64,000 nt of DNA from an uncultured Methylophilaceae bacterium (lineage in GTDB: Bacteria > Pseudomonadota > Gammaproteobacteria > Burkholderiales > Methylophilaceae), in NCBI GenBank assembly GCA_903834185.1, contig CAILHX010000039.1, forward strand, positions 31,621 to 95,620, in the 5' to 3' direction. The notes beneath the pieces are model-generated. The model was not told the DNA's origin. It saw only the letters and a program-made list of their open reading frames with translations, and searched no databases. The position numbers and the translations under genes are program-made. Of the stretch, positions 26,670 through 35,510 are shown piece by piece. Positions within the stretch are counted from its first letter, which is position 1, and each line of letters begins with the position of its first letter.

Positions 26670-26700
26670 GTGACGCCGGGCTGCATATGTCCGGCGTCAC
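26670..26700. repeat. 10-bp hairpin between ppk2 and pit
   Basis: GTGACGCCGG (26670-26679) and CCGGCGTCAC (26691-26700) are perfect arms around an 11-base loop. On the coding (minus) strand the hairpin is followed by AAAAAC, not Ts, so a standard terminator is unlikely. It may be an mRNA processing or stability element, or an operator. Confidence 0.55.
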
Positions 26701-26737
26701 TCGCGTGTCTGCGATCCGTCACTCAATGGGCTGTGCG

Positions 26738-27661
26738 TCAGTACACTTCCGGCACATACATGTCCTGCGGTACCGGGCGGCGCGTGTAATCCTTGTGGTA
26801 CTCGCGCTGCGGCAGTTCGATGGTGGGATGAATGATCTCGGTGTACTGAAACTGGCCCAGCAGATGGTGTATGCAGTTAAGACGGGCTTTCTTCTTGTCT
26901 ACCGCCTGCACTACCCACCATGGTGCCTCGGGGATGTGGCTTCTTTCCAGCATCACTTCCTTGGCCTTGGTATATTCTTCCCAGCGGCGGCGGGATTCCA
27001 GGTCCATGGGACTGAGTTTCCACTGTTTGAGGGGGTCGTGTATGCGTCCCAGAAAGCGCAGGTTCTGCTCTTCGTCGGAGATGGAGAACCAGTATTTGAT
27101 CAATTTGATGCCGGAGCGCACCAGCATCCTCTCGAAATCGGGTACGGTGCGGAAGAATTCCTCATACTGTTCTTCGTTGCAAAAACCCATCACCCGTTCC
27201 ACGCCCGCACGGTTGTACCAGCTGCGATCGAACAGCACCATCTCACCGGCAGCAGGCAGATGCGACACATAACGCTGAAAATACCATTGCGTACGTTCGC
27301 GTTCGTTGGGAGCGGGCAGAGCGGCAACACGAACCACGCGCGGGTTAAGGCGCTGGGTGATGCGCTTGATGGCACCGCCTTTACCGGCGGCATCGCGGCC
27401 TTCGAACAGGATCACCACCTTCTGTCCGGTATGCGCCACCCAGTCCTGCAGCTTGACCAGTTCGCCCTGCAAGCGGAACAGCTCGCGGAAATACAGGCGG
27501 CGGTATTCCTTGTCGGCCTCGGACTGAGGCAGGTGAGCATCGGCGAAATCTGCGCCGACCATCTGCTCCAGCGGCCGGTCTTCGAATTCCAGCTCCAGTT
27601 CCTCATCGTAACTATCGATCAGGTCATTGTTTGCGCGCAAGTTCAGTTCTTCATCACTCAT
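26738..27661 (-). CDS. ppk2: Polyphosphate kinase 2 family protein
   Basis: 307 residues from the ATG at 27661 (MSDEELN), chosen for its GAGGG ribosome site; upstream in-frame ATGs at 27676 and 27739 are weaker. PPK2 enzymes move phosphate between polyphosphate and nucleotides. Walker A (LFEGRDAAGKGGAIKRI), the lid arginines and Walker B (MVLFDRSWYNRAGVERVMGF) are all present, then the C-terminal PEAPWWVVQAVDKKKARLNC. The single-domain length fits class I PPK2. Direction (ADP/GDP phosphorylation or polyphosphate synthesis) cannot be set from sequence. It is followed by the Pit transporter. Confidence 0.93.
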   Translation of the reverse strand: MSDEELNLRANNDLIDSYDEELELEFEDRPLEQMVGADFADAHLPQSEADKEYRRLYFRELFRLQGELVKLQDWVAHTGQKVVILFEGRDAAGKGGAIKRITQRLNPRVVRVAALPAPNERERTQWYFQRYVSHLPAAGEMVLFDRSWYNRAGVERVMGFCNEEQYEEFFRTVPDFERMLVRSGIKLIKYWFSISDEEQNLRFLGRIHDPLKQWKLSPMDLESRRRWEEYTKAKEVMLERSHIPEAPWWVVQAVDKKKARLNCIHHLLGQFQYTEIIHPTIELPQREYHKDYTRRPVPQDMYVPEVY

Positions 27662-27880
27662 ATTGTCCACCCTCATGCTGTTAATCCCTAATCTTGACCT
27701 GCATGGAAAGCCCTTAACCATAGATATCTTATGTTTCACTAATGTGTCAGTCTGGTGTGATGATTAATTATTTGCGCATAAGCTTGCTAAAACCCTGCAA
27801 GTAATGGGCATAATCCGGTATGTGAAGGAATCCGAAAAAAATCGATACAAGGAATTCATGCGGAAAATTATTGGAAACAA

Positions 27881-29062
27881 ATGACTTTAAGCTTTGATTT
27901 CAATACCATTGTATTCATGCTGGCAGTGCTTACATTTATGCTGTCGGGTCTGCTTTTGCTCGCAGGATTGAACAGAGGTGACGCGCAAGGCAGCAGACAC
28001 TGGGCATTAGCCAACATCATGCTAAGCATAGGCTTGGCAATGTCTTTTACCCGATTCTTCCTCACCCACGCCTGGTGCTTTGTGTTAGGGGCAGTACTAC
28101 TGACTTCGGGGATGGGGCTGCAATATGTAGGCCTGCAGAAATTCAAGCGTGAAGCGGTGACCTGGTGGGTACCCCTGTCGGCGGTATTGGCGGTATTTGT
28201 GCTCACTGTCTGGTTCCATGCCATACAGCATGACACGCAGGGCCGCATGATCGCCAATTCGCTGGTCTTTGCCATGCTCAACATCGCCAGCGCCAGGCTG
28301 CTTCTGGTGCCTGCGCCAGAGCCTTTGAAGACCGCCTACAGATTTACCGGCATCACTTTCCTGCTACTGGCGGGTACTTTCATCGGGCGGGCGATACTGA
28401 CCTATATTGAACCGGCAAAAACATTTGGTTCGCTACTATTCCCGCCTGTCGGCCCGCACCTGTTCTTTATCGGCAACATGATGCAGATGTGCCTGACTTT
28501 CGGGTTCGTGCTGATGATGAACTACCGGCTGGTGACCGATCTGCGCGTACTGGCGATACGTGACCCATTGACCGGCATACTCAACAGACGCAGCCTGGAA
28601 GATGAAGCCAGCTACCTGCTGGCGCGCTGCCACCGTAACGAGGAAGTGCTGACCGTGATGATGATCGATGTAGATCATTTCAAGGCCATCAATGATGAAT
28701 ACGGTCATCAGGCCGGGGACGAAGTACTCAAGCATCTGGTGAGTCTGGTCAACAGCACCATACGTACCGGCGATTATTTCGCGCGTTATGGCGGTGAAGA
28801 GTTCTGCGTGGTGCTGCCGCTGACCACCAGAGAAGAAGCACTGGTGCTGGCAGAGCGCCTGCGCCAGAAATATGCAGACACCCCGATCCAGATCGACGGC
28901 AAGGTTATCCAGAGCACCATCAGCATCGGTCTTACCGATACCTTTCAGGCCGGCGTTGAATTCGTCAATCTGGTCAGTCTTGCCGATCAGGCCTTGTATC
29001 AGGCGAAACGGGCGGGACGCAATCGCGTCGTGCTTTCTACCTATCCCACCATAACAAATTGA
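27881..29062 (+). CDS. Membrane diguanylate cyclase (GGEEF)
   Basis: 393 residues. The N-terminal half has about six or seven hydrophobic helices (from residue ~5 to ~215), with no recognised sensor domain. The C-terminal GGDEF domain has DPLTGILNRRSLEDE, MMIDVDHFKAINDEYGHQAGD and the active-site variant ARYGGEEFCVVLP. The inhibitory I-site RxxD (RTGD) lies five residues before GGEEF. So it is likely an active c-di-GMP synthase with product feedback. It stands alone, converging on a minus-strand hydrolase gene. A GGAA site lies before the ATG. Confidence 0.92.
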   Translation: MTLSFDFNTIVFMLAVLTFMLSGLLLLAGLNRGDAQGSRHWALANIMLSIGLAMSFTRFFLTHAWCFVLGAVLLTSGMGLQYVGLQKFKREAVTWWVPLSAVLAVFVLTVWFHAIQHDTQGRMIANSLVFAMLNIASARLLLVPAPEPLKTAYRFTGITFLLLAGTFIGRAILTYIEPAKTFGSLLFPPVGPHLFFIGNMMQMCLTFGFVLMMNYRLVTDLRVLAIRDPLTGILNRRSLEDEASYLLARCHRNEEVLTVMMIDVDHFKAINDEYGHQAGDEVLKHLVSLVNSTIRTGDYFARYGGEEFCVVLPLTTREEALVLAERLRQKYADTPIQIDGKVIQSTISIGLTDTFQAGVEFVNLVSLADQALYQAKRAGRNRVVLSTYPTITN

Positions 29063-29123
29063 TCATGCACTTGATGCCTCACTTCTGACATCAGCTCTAC
29101 CTGATTAAAAGTGTATTTCAAAG

Positions 29124-30005
29124 CTAATGCGTGCGTATGAAATCGGCGATAGTGTTTAGCATTTCCTCATCGCGTAGCGGCTTGGCAAGTTTGGCGGCCA
29201 TATCAATGTGTCCATAGTCCGAAAACTCCTTCACTTGTACCGATCCTCCTGCGGCCTTGATTCTGGCGGCAAGATTAAAAGTGTTGCGCGGCCATACTAT
29301 ATTATCTTTGCCTCCTACCAGTAATAGCATTGGAGGATTGTTGCCGGTGACGAAGTTGATGGGTTGAGATCTCCACCACTGATCTTCGGCACCGAAAATC
29401 GTTTTCAATCTGTTGCTGGTCAGCGGCAGGAAATCATAGGGTCCGGCCAAGCCGAACATGCCGCGCAAGTCCGGCGGTTCAAGACCTTCAGCCGCCAGAA
29501 ACTCATTATCCAGCGTCAGCATGGCGGCAATATGAGCACCCGCCGAATGACCGCTTACAAACACATGTTTTGGGTCAGCACCATATTGAGCCGCATGTTG
29601 CTTCGACCATTTAACCACCCTGGCCGGATCGCGCATGAATTCCGGAAACCTGACCTCAGGATAAACGCGATAATCCGGGATCACCACCACGAACCCCTTT
29701 GAGGTCAAAGCTTCTGCTACGAATTTATAGCCACTACGCTCGCCGCTATCCCAGCTTCCGCCGTAAAAGAAAATCACCAGAGCGCGACCACTGGCAAGCT
29801 GCTGGGGGGTATCTGTTCCGGATTTTGGTTTAGGCAGGTAAACATCCAGCTTTTGCCTGTTCAGCTCTCCATAGGCAATGTCGGTCATCACGCTATATCC
29901 ATTTTCCGGTATGAGCGCGTTGAGGGTCTTCAGGGGCGAGCAGGCAGCACAGAGAAAAAGAGCAGTGATCAGCAAAAGCACTGCTTTGGTTTTATCTAAA
30001 TACAT
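29124..30005 (-). CDS. Lipoprotein alpha/beta-hydrolase (esterase-like)
   Basis: 293 residues from ATG 30005; an ATG 11 codons upstream is possible. The signal sequence AVLLLITALFLCAACS ends in a lipobox, so the protein is membrane-anchored. Esterase features: oxyanion FYGGSWDSG, nucleophile VSGHSAGAHIAAM, acid in LLVGGKDNIVWP, histidine in DYGHIDMAA. Similar to the prenylcysteine-esterase/BD-FAE branch. It begins 65 bases after the CFA-like gene, so it may be the tenth and last gene of the lipid operon, in which case a lipid or ester substrate is plausible. Confidence 0.82.
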   Translation of the reverse strand: MYLDKTKAVLLLITALFLCAACSPLKTLNALIPENGYSVMTDIAYGELNRQKLDVYLPKPKSGTDTPQQLASGRALVIFFYGGSWDSGERSGYKFVAEALTSKGFVVVIPDYRVYPEVRFPEFMRDPARVVKWSKQHAAQYGADPKHVFVSGHSAGAHIAAMLTLDNEFLAAEGLEPPDLRGMFGLAGPYDFLPLTSNRLKTIFGAEDQWWRSQPINFVTGNNPPMLLLVGGKDNIVWPRNTFNLAARIKAAGGSVQVKEFSDYGHIDMAAKLAKPLRDEEMLNTIADFIRTH

Positions 30006-30070
30006 GGGTTGTTCCAGAGTTGGTACTGGGTTGACCATCGATTACATCCCGTCATTCAATTCGGCTTGCT

Positions 30071-31378
30071 TTATCCGGGATACGTATTGAGCGGTTGTCT
30101 CCTGTTCAAAGGTTTTACCAGTAACAAATGCACGTCGCCAAGGGCACGCTCTGCGAATCCTCCTTCACAATATGAAAGGTAAAATTCCCACATGCGGATG
30201 AATTTCTCGGAATAACCCAACTGACGGATTTTTTCAATGTGTGTGAAGAAGTTGGAGCGCCAGCAAGCCAGCGTGGTCGCATAATGCGGACCAATATCCT
30301 CAAGATCGAACAGCCGGAAATCTGATGCCCGTGTTGCGCTATCCAGAAGCGCTGTGACTGAAGGAATGCAGCTGCCAGGAAAGATATAACGCTGGATAAA
30401 ATCCACAGAACGGCGTGCAGACTCGTAATTCTGGTCGGCGATGGTAATGCCCTGTAGCAGGAACATGCCATCCGGCTTGAGTAAGGCAGCACATTGCCTG
30501 AAGTAAGTGTCATAAAACTGGTATCCGACCGCTTCTATCATCTCGATCGAAACCAGCTTATCGTACTGGCCGCGCAGATCGCGATAGTCGGTAAGCAGCA
30601 CCTCGATGCGATCAGATAATCCCGCTGCCGCGATGCGCTGGCAAGCCAGATTGTATTGTTCCCTGGAAATCGTGGTTGTGGTGACACGGCAACCGTAACG
30701 CCCGGCGGCGTAAATGGCGAAACCGCCCCATCCTGTGCCGATTTCCAGCACATGATCGGAGGCGGTCAGTTGCAGTTTCTGGCAGATGCGTTCCAGCTTT
30801 GCCAGGGAAGCCTGCTCGAGGCTCATGTCTTTTCGTTCGAAAAATGCGGAGGAATACATCATGGTGGGATCCAGCATCAATTCGAACAAATCGTTGCCGA
30901 GGTCGTAATGCGCAGAAATGTTACGCTGGCTGCCGCTTCGTGTATTGCGGTTCATCCAGTGAAACACTTTGACCAGCGGCATGAACAGTCTGGCCAAGCC
31001 GGTTTCGAGCTGTTCCAGAAGCGCACGATTGCGCACCATCAGACGTATCAACTGTGTCAGGTCATCGGCACTCCAATAGCCCAGAATATAGGCTTCGCCT
31101 GCGCCAAGCGATCCGCCAAAGGCCATTTCGGCGTAAAAACGCGGGTCGTGAACTTGCACAGTTGCACGCAATTCATCGCCATCATCGCCGAAGTCCGTCT
31201 TCATATCACCATCCACCATGCAAAGATGGCCACACTGCAGCCGGGAAAGTCGTGCCAGCACCAGCTTTTTCGCCAAACGATTCAATAGTGATGCCGGATC
31301 GGCGGCTTTGACCGCCACTAGGGAACGTTGAGGTACTGGCAAAGTCGTGGGGTTCGCTAAGGAATCGCGGTTATTCAT
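30071..31378 (-). CDS. CFA-synthase-like phospholipid methyltransferase
   Basis: 435 residues, with the fold and length of cyclopropane-fatty-acyl-phospholipid synthase: N-terminal lipid domain (1-150), HYDLGNDLFELMLDP, then the SAM site VLEIGTGWGGFAIYAA. These enzymes methylate a double bond of membrane phospholipid acyl chains at the inner-membrane surface. By hand alignment to E. coli Cfa, the catalytic Cys139 is Ser177 here (MYSSAFF) and bicarbonate ligand His266 is Gln309 (FLLQGIT). Glu239 (E282) and Tyr317 are kept. The chemistry may therefore stop at methylation rather than ring closure. It is the ninth gene of the lipid operon, with an ATGA overlap with DUF1365. Confidence 0.88.
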   Translation of the reverse strand: MNNRDSLANPTTLPVPQRSLVAVKAADPASLLNRLAKKLVLARLSRLQCGHLCMVDGDMKTDFGDDGDELRATVQVHDPRFYAEMAFGGSLGAGEAYILGYWSADDLTQLIRLMVRNRALLEQLETGLARLFMPLVKVFHWMNRNTRSGSQRNISAHYDLGNDLFELMLDPTMMYSSAFFERKDMSLEQASLAKLERICQKLQLTASDHVLEIGTGWGGFAIYAAGRYGCRVTTTTISREQYNLACQRIAAAGLSDRIEVLLTDYRDLRGQYDKLVSIEMIEAVGYQFYDTYFRQCAALLKPDGMFLLQGITIADQNYESARRSVDFIQRYIFPGSCIPSVTALLDSATRASDFRLFDLEDIGPHYATTLACWRSNFFTHIEKIRQLGYSEKFIRMWEFYLSYCEGGFAERALGDVHLLLVKPLNRRQPLNTYPG

Positions 31379-32121
31379 GGCGTTATCCTGATCGGGTGAT
31401 TGAAAAACGGTACTCCTTTCAGCCAGAGTCGCAACGCCTGCCAGTAAATGGCGAGCACGACTTTGACCGTCATCAATGGGTAAAAAGCCAGAGCGCTGGC
31501 AAGGGAACCGGCACTGATTTCGCGACGTTGCAATTGCAGGGTGGCATCGAACATTTTGCTTTCTGGCGCCAGATTGACCATGTGCACATTGAGCGAGTCT
31601 CCAGGCTTAGTGAAACGCCAGTCGTATTGCAGCGTCATCGGCATGAAAGGCGAGACATGGAAAGCCTTGCCGAACTGGAAGCGGTACAGGCCATCCGCAA
31701 GTCGACAATCCAGGACATAGGCATGACGCTCGTTCCAGGGAGTGTTGTTGATTTCCACCAGGATGAATTCGAGATTGTCTTGTACGTCGAAGCAATAATA
31801 GAAGCTGACCGGGTTGAAACAGTGCCCAAAGTAACGCATATTGGTCAGCAAACGGATACTGCCGCCAGGGCGGCAGCCGGTTTCCTGTTCCACTTTGTCA
31901 CGTATCGCCTGATCAAGTGGAACGGCTGCATCGCCGAGATAGTCAGCGCGTCTGAACCATGCCGCTGCCGGGCGGTGCGAGGACCATAGCCAGCGACCTG
32001 CGAAAAGTCCGGGCAGTTCGTCCAGATCGAGATACATCATGAATAGCTTGTAGCTGAAATGGTGCTCCACCGGCAAGAAGCGGCGGTGCCTCACCGTTCC
32101 GGTATAGATGGCACTATGCAT
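31375..32121 (-). CDS. DUF1365 protein of the lipid operon
   Basis: 248 residues from ATG 32121, which overlaps the previous stop by 8 bases. The longer open frame would read far into the upstream gene. Family hallmarks: MHSAIYTGTVRHRRFLPVEH, FSYKLFMMYLDLDELPGLF, RLLTNMRYFGHCFNPVSFYY. DUF1365 members nearly always sit between an FAD oxidoreductase and a CFA-like methyltransferase, as here. The biochemical activity is unknown; a role in acyl-chain modification is inferred from that context. Its stop overlaps the next start by ATGA. Confidence 0.88.
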   Translation of the reverse strand: MHSAIYTGTVRHRRFLPVEHHFSYKLFMMYLDLDELPGLFAGRWLWSSHRPAAAWFRRADYLGDAAVPLDQAIRDKVEQETGCRPGGSIRLLTNMRYFGHCFNPVSFYYCFDVQDNLEFILVEINNTPWNERHAYVLDCRLADGLYRFQFGKAFHVSPFMPMTLQYDWRFTKPGDSLNVHMVNLAPESKMFDATLQLQRREISAGSLASALAFYPLMTVKVVLAIYWQALRLWLKGVPFFNHPIRITP

Positions 32122-33355
32122 GGGTAGCTGCCCTGAAATGCGCCAAAGCCGCCAGCGCACTCGAAACGCCATCTTCATGGAAGCCGTTGGCCCAATAGGC
32201 GCCTGCGTAACATGTGCGGTTGCAACCGCTGATTTCACCATGGCGTGTCTGTGCCAGGACGCCCTGAGGTGTGTAGACCGGGTGGTCGTAACGCAGCCGC
32301 TTGATGACTTTGCCCGGATCTATGCCCTCGCTGTGATTCAGTGTAACCAGCAAGGGCGGTTTCGCATCCAGATTTTGCAGGATATTCATGTTGTAGGTAA
32401 CGGCGACACGCGGTTGATCCGACACATGATAATTCCATGCTGCCCAGGCCAGTTTTCGTTTAGGCAGCAAGCTTATGTCACTGTGCAATACCACCTCGTT
32501 CTCCTGGTAGGAGATAGCGGAGAGTATTTCCGCTTCGGCCTTGCTGGGGTCTTTAAGCATGCGTAGCGCCTGATCGCTGTGGCAGGCCAGAAATACCCAG
32601 TCGTAACTTTCCTCTATGCCGCCCAGGGGCAGGACTCGCACTGAATTTTTGAGTCGGCGCACCTGGGTGACAGGTGAATTCAGGCGCACACGATCGGCGA
32701 ACCCGGCGGTAAGGGCTAGCACATAGCGCGATGATCCGCCTTGAATGGTGCGCCATTGGGGCCTGTCATTGACGCTCAGCATGCCGTGGTTGTGGAAGAA
32801 GCGTACGAAAAAACGTGCCGGGAATTGCATCATCTGCGCCGCCGGGGTTGACCATACGGCGGAGCCCATAGGGATGATGTAGTAATCAATAAAGTCCTGC
32901 CTATAGCCCTTTTCGCTCAAATATTGCGCCAGCGGGATTTCCTCACCGGCGGGCAGTAGCTCCAGCGATTCCCTGTTAAAACGCAAGATTTCTGCAACCA
33001 TGCGATAAAAGCTCGGCCTGAACAGATTGCGGCGTTGGGCGAACAAGGAATTCAGGCTGGTGCCGTTGTATTCCAGTCCACTTTTCTCACAGCGCACGCT
33101 GAAGCTCATTTTGCTGGGCTGGGAAGTTACGTCCAGCTTGTCCAGCAGGCCGGTGAAGTTAGGGTAGGTGCGATCATTGAAAACGATGAACCCTGTATCA
33201 ACGGCACACGCCTTGCCGCCGTGCCTGATATGATGAGTGTCGGTATGACCGCCGATATGGGCTCCGGCCTCGAACACCGTCACTTCGTGGTCACGGTGCA
33301 GGTTGTAAGCCAGGGTGTTGCCGGCAATACCAGCACCTATGATGGCTATCTTCAT
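32114..33355 (-). CDS. FAD-dependent oxidoreductase (amine-oxidase fold)
   Basis: 413 residues. The N-terminal dinucleotide motif (IIGAGIAGNTLAYNL, G7-x-G9-x-x-G12) is followed by VTVFEAGAHIGGHTDTH, the signature of the amine-oxidase/phytoene-desaturase-like flavoprotein group. The C-terminus AGAYWANGFHEDGVSSALAA is the second FAD contact region. It probably oxidises or isomerises an acyl-chain intermediate for the neighbouring methyltransferases. Homologs in comparable clusters are linked to unusual membrane fatty acids, including furan fatty acids; that link is family knowledge, not shown here. It overlaps the desaturase stop by ATGA. Confidence 0.88.
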   Translation of the reverse strand: MKIAIIGAGIAGNTLAYNLHRDHEVTVFEAGAHIGGHTDTHHIRHGGKACAVDTGFIVFNDRTYPNFTGLLDKLDVTSQPSKMSFSVRCEKSGLEYNGTSLNSLFAQRRNLFRPSFYRMVAEILRFNRESLELLPAGEEIPLAQYLSEKGYRQDFIDYYIIPMGSAVWSTPAAQMMQFPARFFVRFFHNHGMLSVNDRPQWRTIQGGSSRYVLALTAGFADRVRLNSPVTQVRRLKNSVRVLPLGGIEESYDWVFLACHSDQALRMLKDPSKAEAEILSAISYQENEVVLHSDISLLPKRKLAWAAWNYHVSDQPRVAVTYNMNILQNLDAKPPLLVTLNHSEGIDPGKVIKRLRYDHPVYTPQGVLAQTRHGEISGCNRTCYAGAYWANGFHEDGVSSALAALAHFRAATHA

Positions 33356-34305
33356 CGCTCTTTTATGTTTTGCTGAGTGTTATGCGCAAGCCTCGCTGTG
33401 AGCATGACTTTCGGCACCAGGCGCAAGTCCCAGATCAATCCGCAGGCTGCCAGCAGACGCAAGGCATAATAAGTCAGATCTATCTCCCACCAGTAGTATC
33501 CCTGCTTGGCCGAACCGGGGAAATGATGATGATTATTGTGCCAGCCTTCTCCTAGAGTAAGCAGAGCAAGCCAGAAGTTGTTGCGGCTGTGATCTTTGGT
33601 GGCATAGCGGCGGCTACCCCACAGGTGCGCCAGTGAATTTACGCTGAATGTGGCGTGATAAAGAACCACGGTGGAAATTGCGAAACCCCATGTCAGCAGT
33701 TGCAAACCGTTGGTATGCAAGTAGGGCGCAGCAGACTCCAGCCAACGACCCAAACCGTAAATCGAGCCCACCATCAGTAGCGGCACCAGCACATCGAAGC
33801 GATCCAGGAAACGCAGTTCCGGGAATTTTGCAAGTTCCTGTACACGCTCAGTTCGGGTGGAGAAATTGACGTCCGCAAGAAACCAACCGATATGGCTCCA
33901 GATAAACCCATGCTGGCTTGGCGAATGAGCGTCCATAGCCTGATCGGAGTTGGCATGGTGGTGGCGGTGGTGCGATGCCCACCACAATGGCCCGCGCTGG
34001 ATGGCGCTGGCGCCCAGCACGGCAAACAGGAATTGCATGGGCCGCGAGGTGCGGAACGCCTTGTGGGAAAAGTAACGGTGGTAAAAACCGGTGATGGCAA
34101 ACATCCTGAGGCCATACATAATAACGCAGAATGTGACGGCAAATGGGCTCCAGCCCACCCATATCACGGCGAAGCAGGACAGATGTATTATCAGGAAAGG
34201 CAGCACGCGTAGCCAGTCGATATGGTTGCCCGTGTCTGTTTTAACCTTGCTGCTGTCTATCCACTTCAGAAGCAGCAGGTATAAATGCTTGGCGCTGATG
34301 ATCAT
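33352..34305 (-). CDS. Acyl-CoA/lipid delta-9-type fatty acid desaturase
   Basis: 317 residues. All three histidine boxes of a membrane di-iron desaturase are present: HRYFSH (76-81), HHRHHH (112-117) and HNNHHH (about 257-262). Four transmembrane helices lie around them (LPFLIIHLSCFAVIWVGW etc.). It would place a cis double bond in acyl chains, providing the substrate for the CFA-like methyltransferases further down the operon. It overlaps both neighbours by ATGA, so translation is coupled. Confidence 0.92.
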   Translation of the reverse strand: MIISAKHLYLLLLKWIDSSKVKTDTGNHIDWLRVLPFLIIHLSCFAVIWVGWSPFAVTFCVIMYGLRMFAITGFYHRYFSHKAFRTSRPMQFLFAVLGASAIQRGPLWWASHHRHHHANSDQAMDAHSPSQHGFIWSHIGWFLADVNFSTRTERVQELAKFPELRFLDRFDVLVPLLMVGSIYGLGRWLESAAPYLHTNGLQLLTWGFAISTVVLYHATFSVNSLAHLWGSRRYATKDHSRNNFWLALLTLGEGWHNNHHHFPGSAKQGYYWWEIDLTYYALRLLAACGLIWDLRLVPKVMLTARLAHNTQQNIKER

Positions 34306-34865
34306 GATGGGCTCCCATTGTTGTTGGCTAACGCTTGGGGGATTTTAACCAGCTTGTTGGTATCGTAGCCAAGTGCGGCGACTTTTGCGACCAGATCGTC
34401 ATATTCCTGCTGCGGTATGCTGGGGCTGCGCGCCATGATCCACACGTAATCGCGTGCATTGCGGGCAATGATGGTGCGGCTGTAGTCCTGATCCAGATAA
34501 GTGATCAGATATTCCGCGCGGATCGGCCAGATGAATTGCATCCCCCATACTGCGTTGCCGCTGTCCGGCTTTACATAACCAACCGGATGATAGGTTTTTT
34601 GCTTGCCTTCCGGTCGGCCCTGATTGAAGCTGAAGGTGGTGGCGATAGTACCGTCCGCATTCGTGCTATAGCTCTCTTGAGCGTTGTAAATGTTGTGCTC
34701 TATCACGGTGGGAATGCAGGCCAGTACATACCATGACCCCATAAAACGCGTGAGCTCAACCTGCGGCACGGGGGCGATGGCAGGCAAACTACTGCCATCC
34801 TGACAACCCGCAAACAGACTGCATACGAGCAACATAAAACGCGATTTGGACTTTAATTTTTTCAT
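34302..34865 (-). CDS. Lipocalin family outer-membrane lipoprotein (Blc-like)
   Basis: 187 residues. The signal LLVCSLFAGCQD has a lipobox ending at Cys. The lipocalin signature FMGSWYVLACIPTVIE follows, then beta-strands and the C-terminal DYVWIMARSPSIPQQEYDDL typical of bacterial Blc. These proteins bind lipids such as lysophospholipids at the outer membrane. In the lipid operon it may carry or scavenge modified acyl lipids. Its stop overlaps the desaturase start by ATGA. Confidence 0.9.
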   Translation of the reverse strand: MKKLKSKSRFMLLVCSLFAGCQDGSSLPAIAPVPQVELTRFMGSWYVLACIPTVIEHNIYNAQESYSTNADGTIATTFSFNQGRPEGKQKTYHPVGYVKPDSGNAVWGMQFIWPIRAEYLITYLDQDYSRTIIARNARDYVWIMARSPSIPQQEYDDLVAKVAALGYDTNKLVKIPQALANNNGSPS

Positions 34866-34880
34866 TTTTTGAGCACTTTA

Positions 34881-35510
34881 TTAACGTAATTGATAAGTGA
34901 TTACACGTCCTTCAGGGGTGGTGGATTTAAGTGCCAGCCAATCGTTGCCGGGTGAGTACCAGAGTTCGATGTGAAATTTTGGCGCTTCCAGCAGATAGTG
35001 GCGGCTAGGTACAGACTGTCCCCTGACCTGTATGGTTTCGTCGCCCAGGCTTTTAATTTTTGTTTCCAGCCAGTCGCCGTTCTGCGGATTCAGCAGCCTG
35101 GTCTGTTGCAGTATGGAAGGGTTCCAGTATGCGAAGGACATCGTGCAATTGCCCAGGGTTTGCTTACTCTTCGCCGTTTCCACCACAAACTGACCATCCT
35201 GCATGGCACCATTTACCCAGCTTCTGACACCGCCGTCTTCAGTCGTGGCCTTGAGTTTGGACAGGCAATCGCCTTGCCAGGTTTCCTGGGCGTCATGCAT
35301 ATAACGGTAGGCTGTGACGAACAGGAATTTGACGTTATAGCGCGCCTCGCTTTTCAGCTCGTGCTGCGATTCGTTGAGGGTAAACTTGTGGTAACCGATT
35401 TCCTTGCCATCCAGTAACACGGTAAATGCCCATTCTTTTGCCTCAACCGGCATGGAGGCCAAGGTCAGCATGAGTAGCGAATAGCAGCATATTGTCTTTA
35501 TGCGCATCAT
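34881..35510 (-). CDS. Exported DUF6134-like protein of the lipid operon
   Basis: 209 residues from ATG 35510 (a second ATG follows at once); the longer frame overlaps the upstream gene and is rejected. The signal peptide ends at PVEA (LLMLTLASMPVEA). The mature part is beta-rich (WAFTVLLDGKEIGYHKFTL, FVTAYRYMHDAQETWQG, GNDWLALKSTTPEGRVITYQ). This suggests a periplasmic lipid-binding beta fold, similar to DUF6134/DUF3108-like proteins. No catalytic motif was recognised. Translation is coupled to the DUF1295 gene by ATGA. Confidence 0.78.
   Translation of the reverse strand: MMRIKTICCYSLLMLTLASMPVEAKEWAFTVLLDGKEIGYHKFTLNESQHELKSEARYNVKFLFVTAYRYMHDAQETWQGDCLSKLKATTEDGGVRSWVNGAMQDGQFVVETAKSKQTLGNCTMSFAYWNPSILQQTRLLNPQNGDWLETKIKSLGDETIQVRGQSVPSRHYLLEAPKFHIELWYSPGNDWLALKSTTPEGRVITYQLR

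Noticed and set aside
27700..27860. CTGACA-like strings upstream of ppk2 as a possible Pho box
   Set aside because: Matches to the PhoB repeat are too few and the spacing is wrong.
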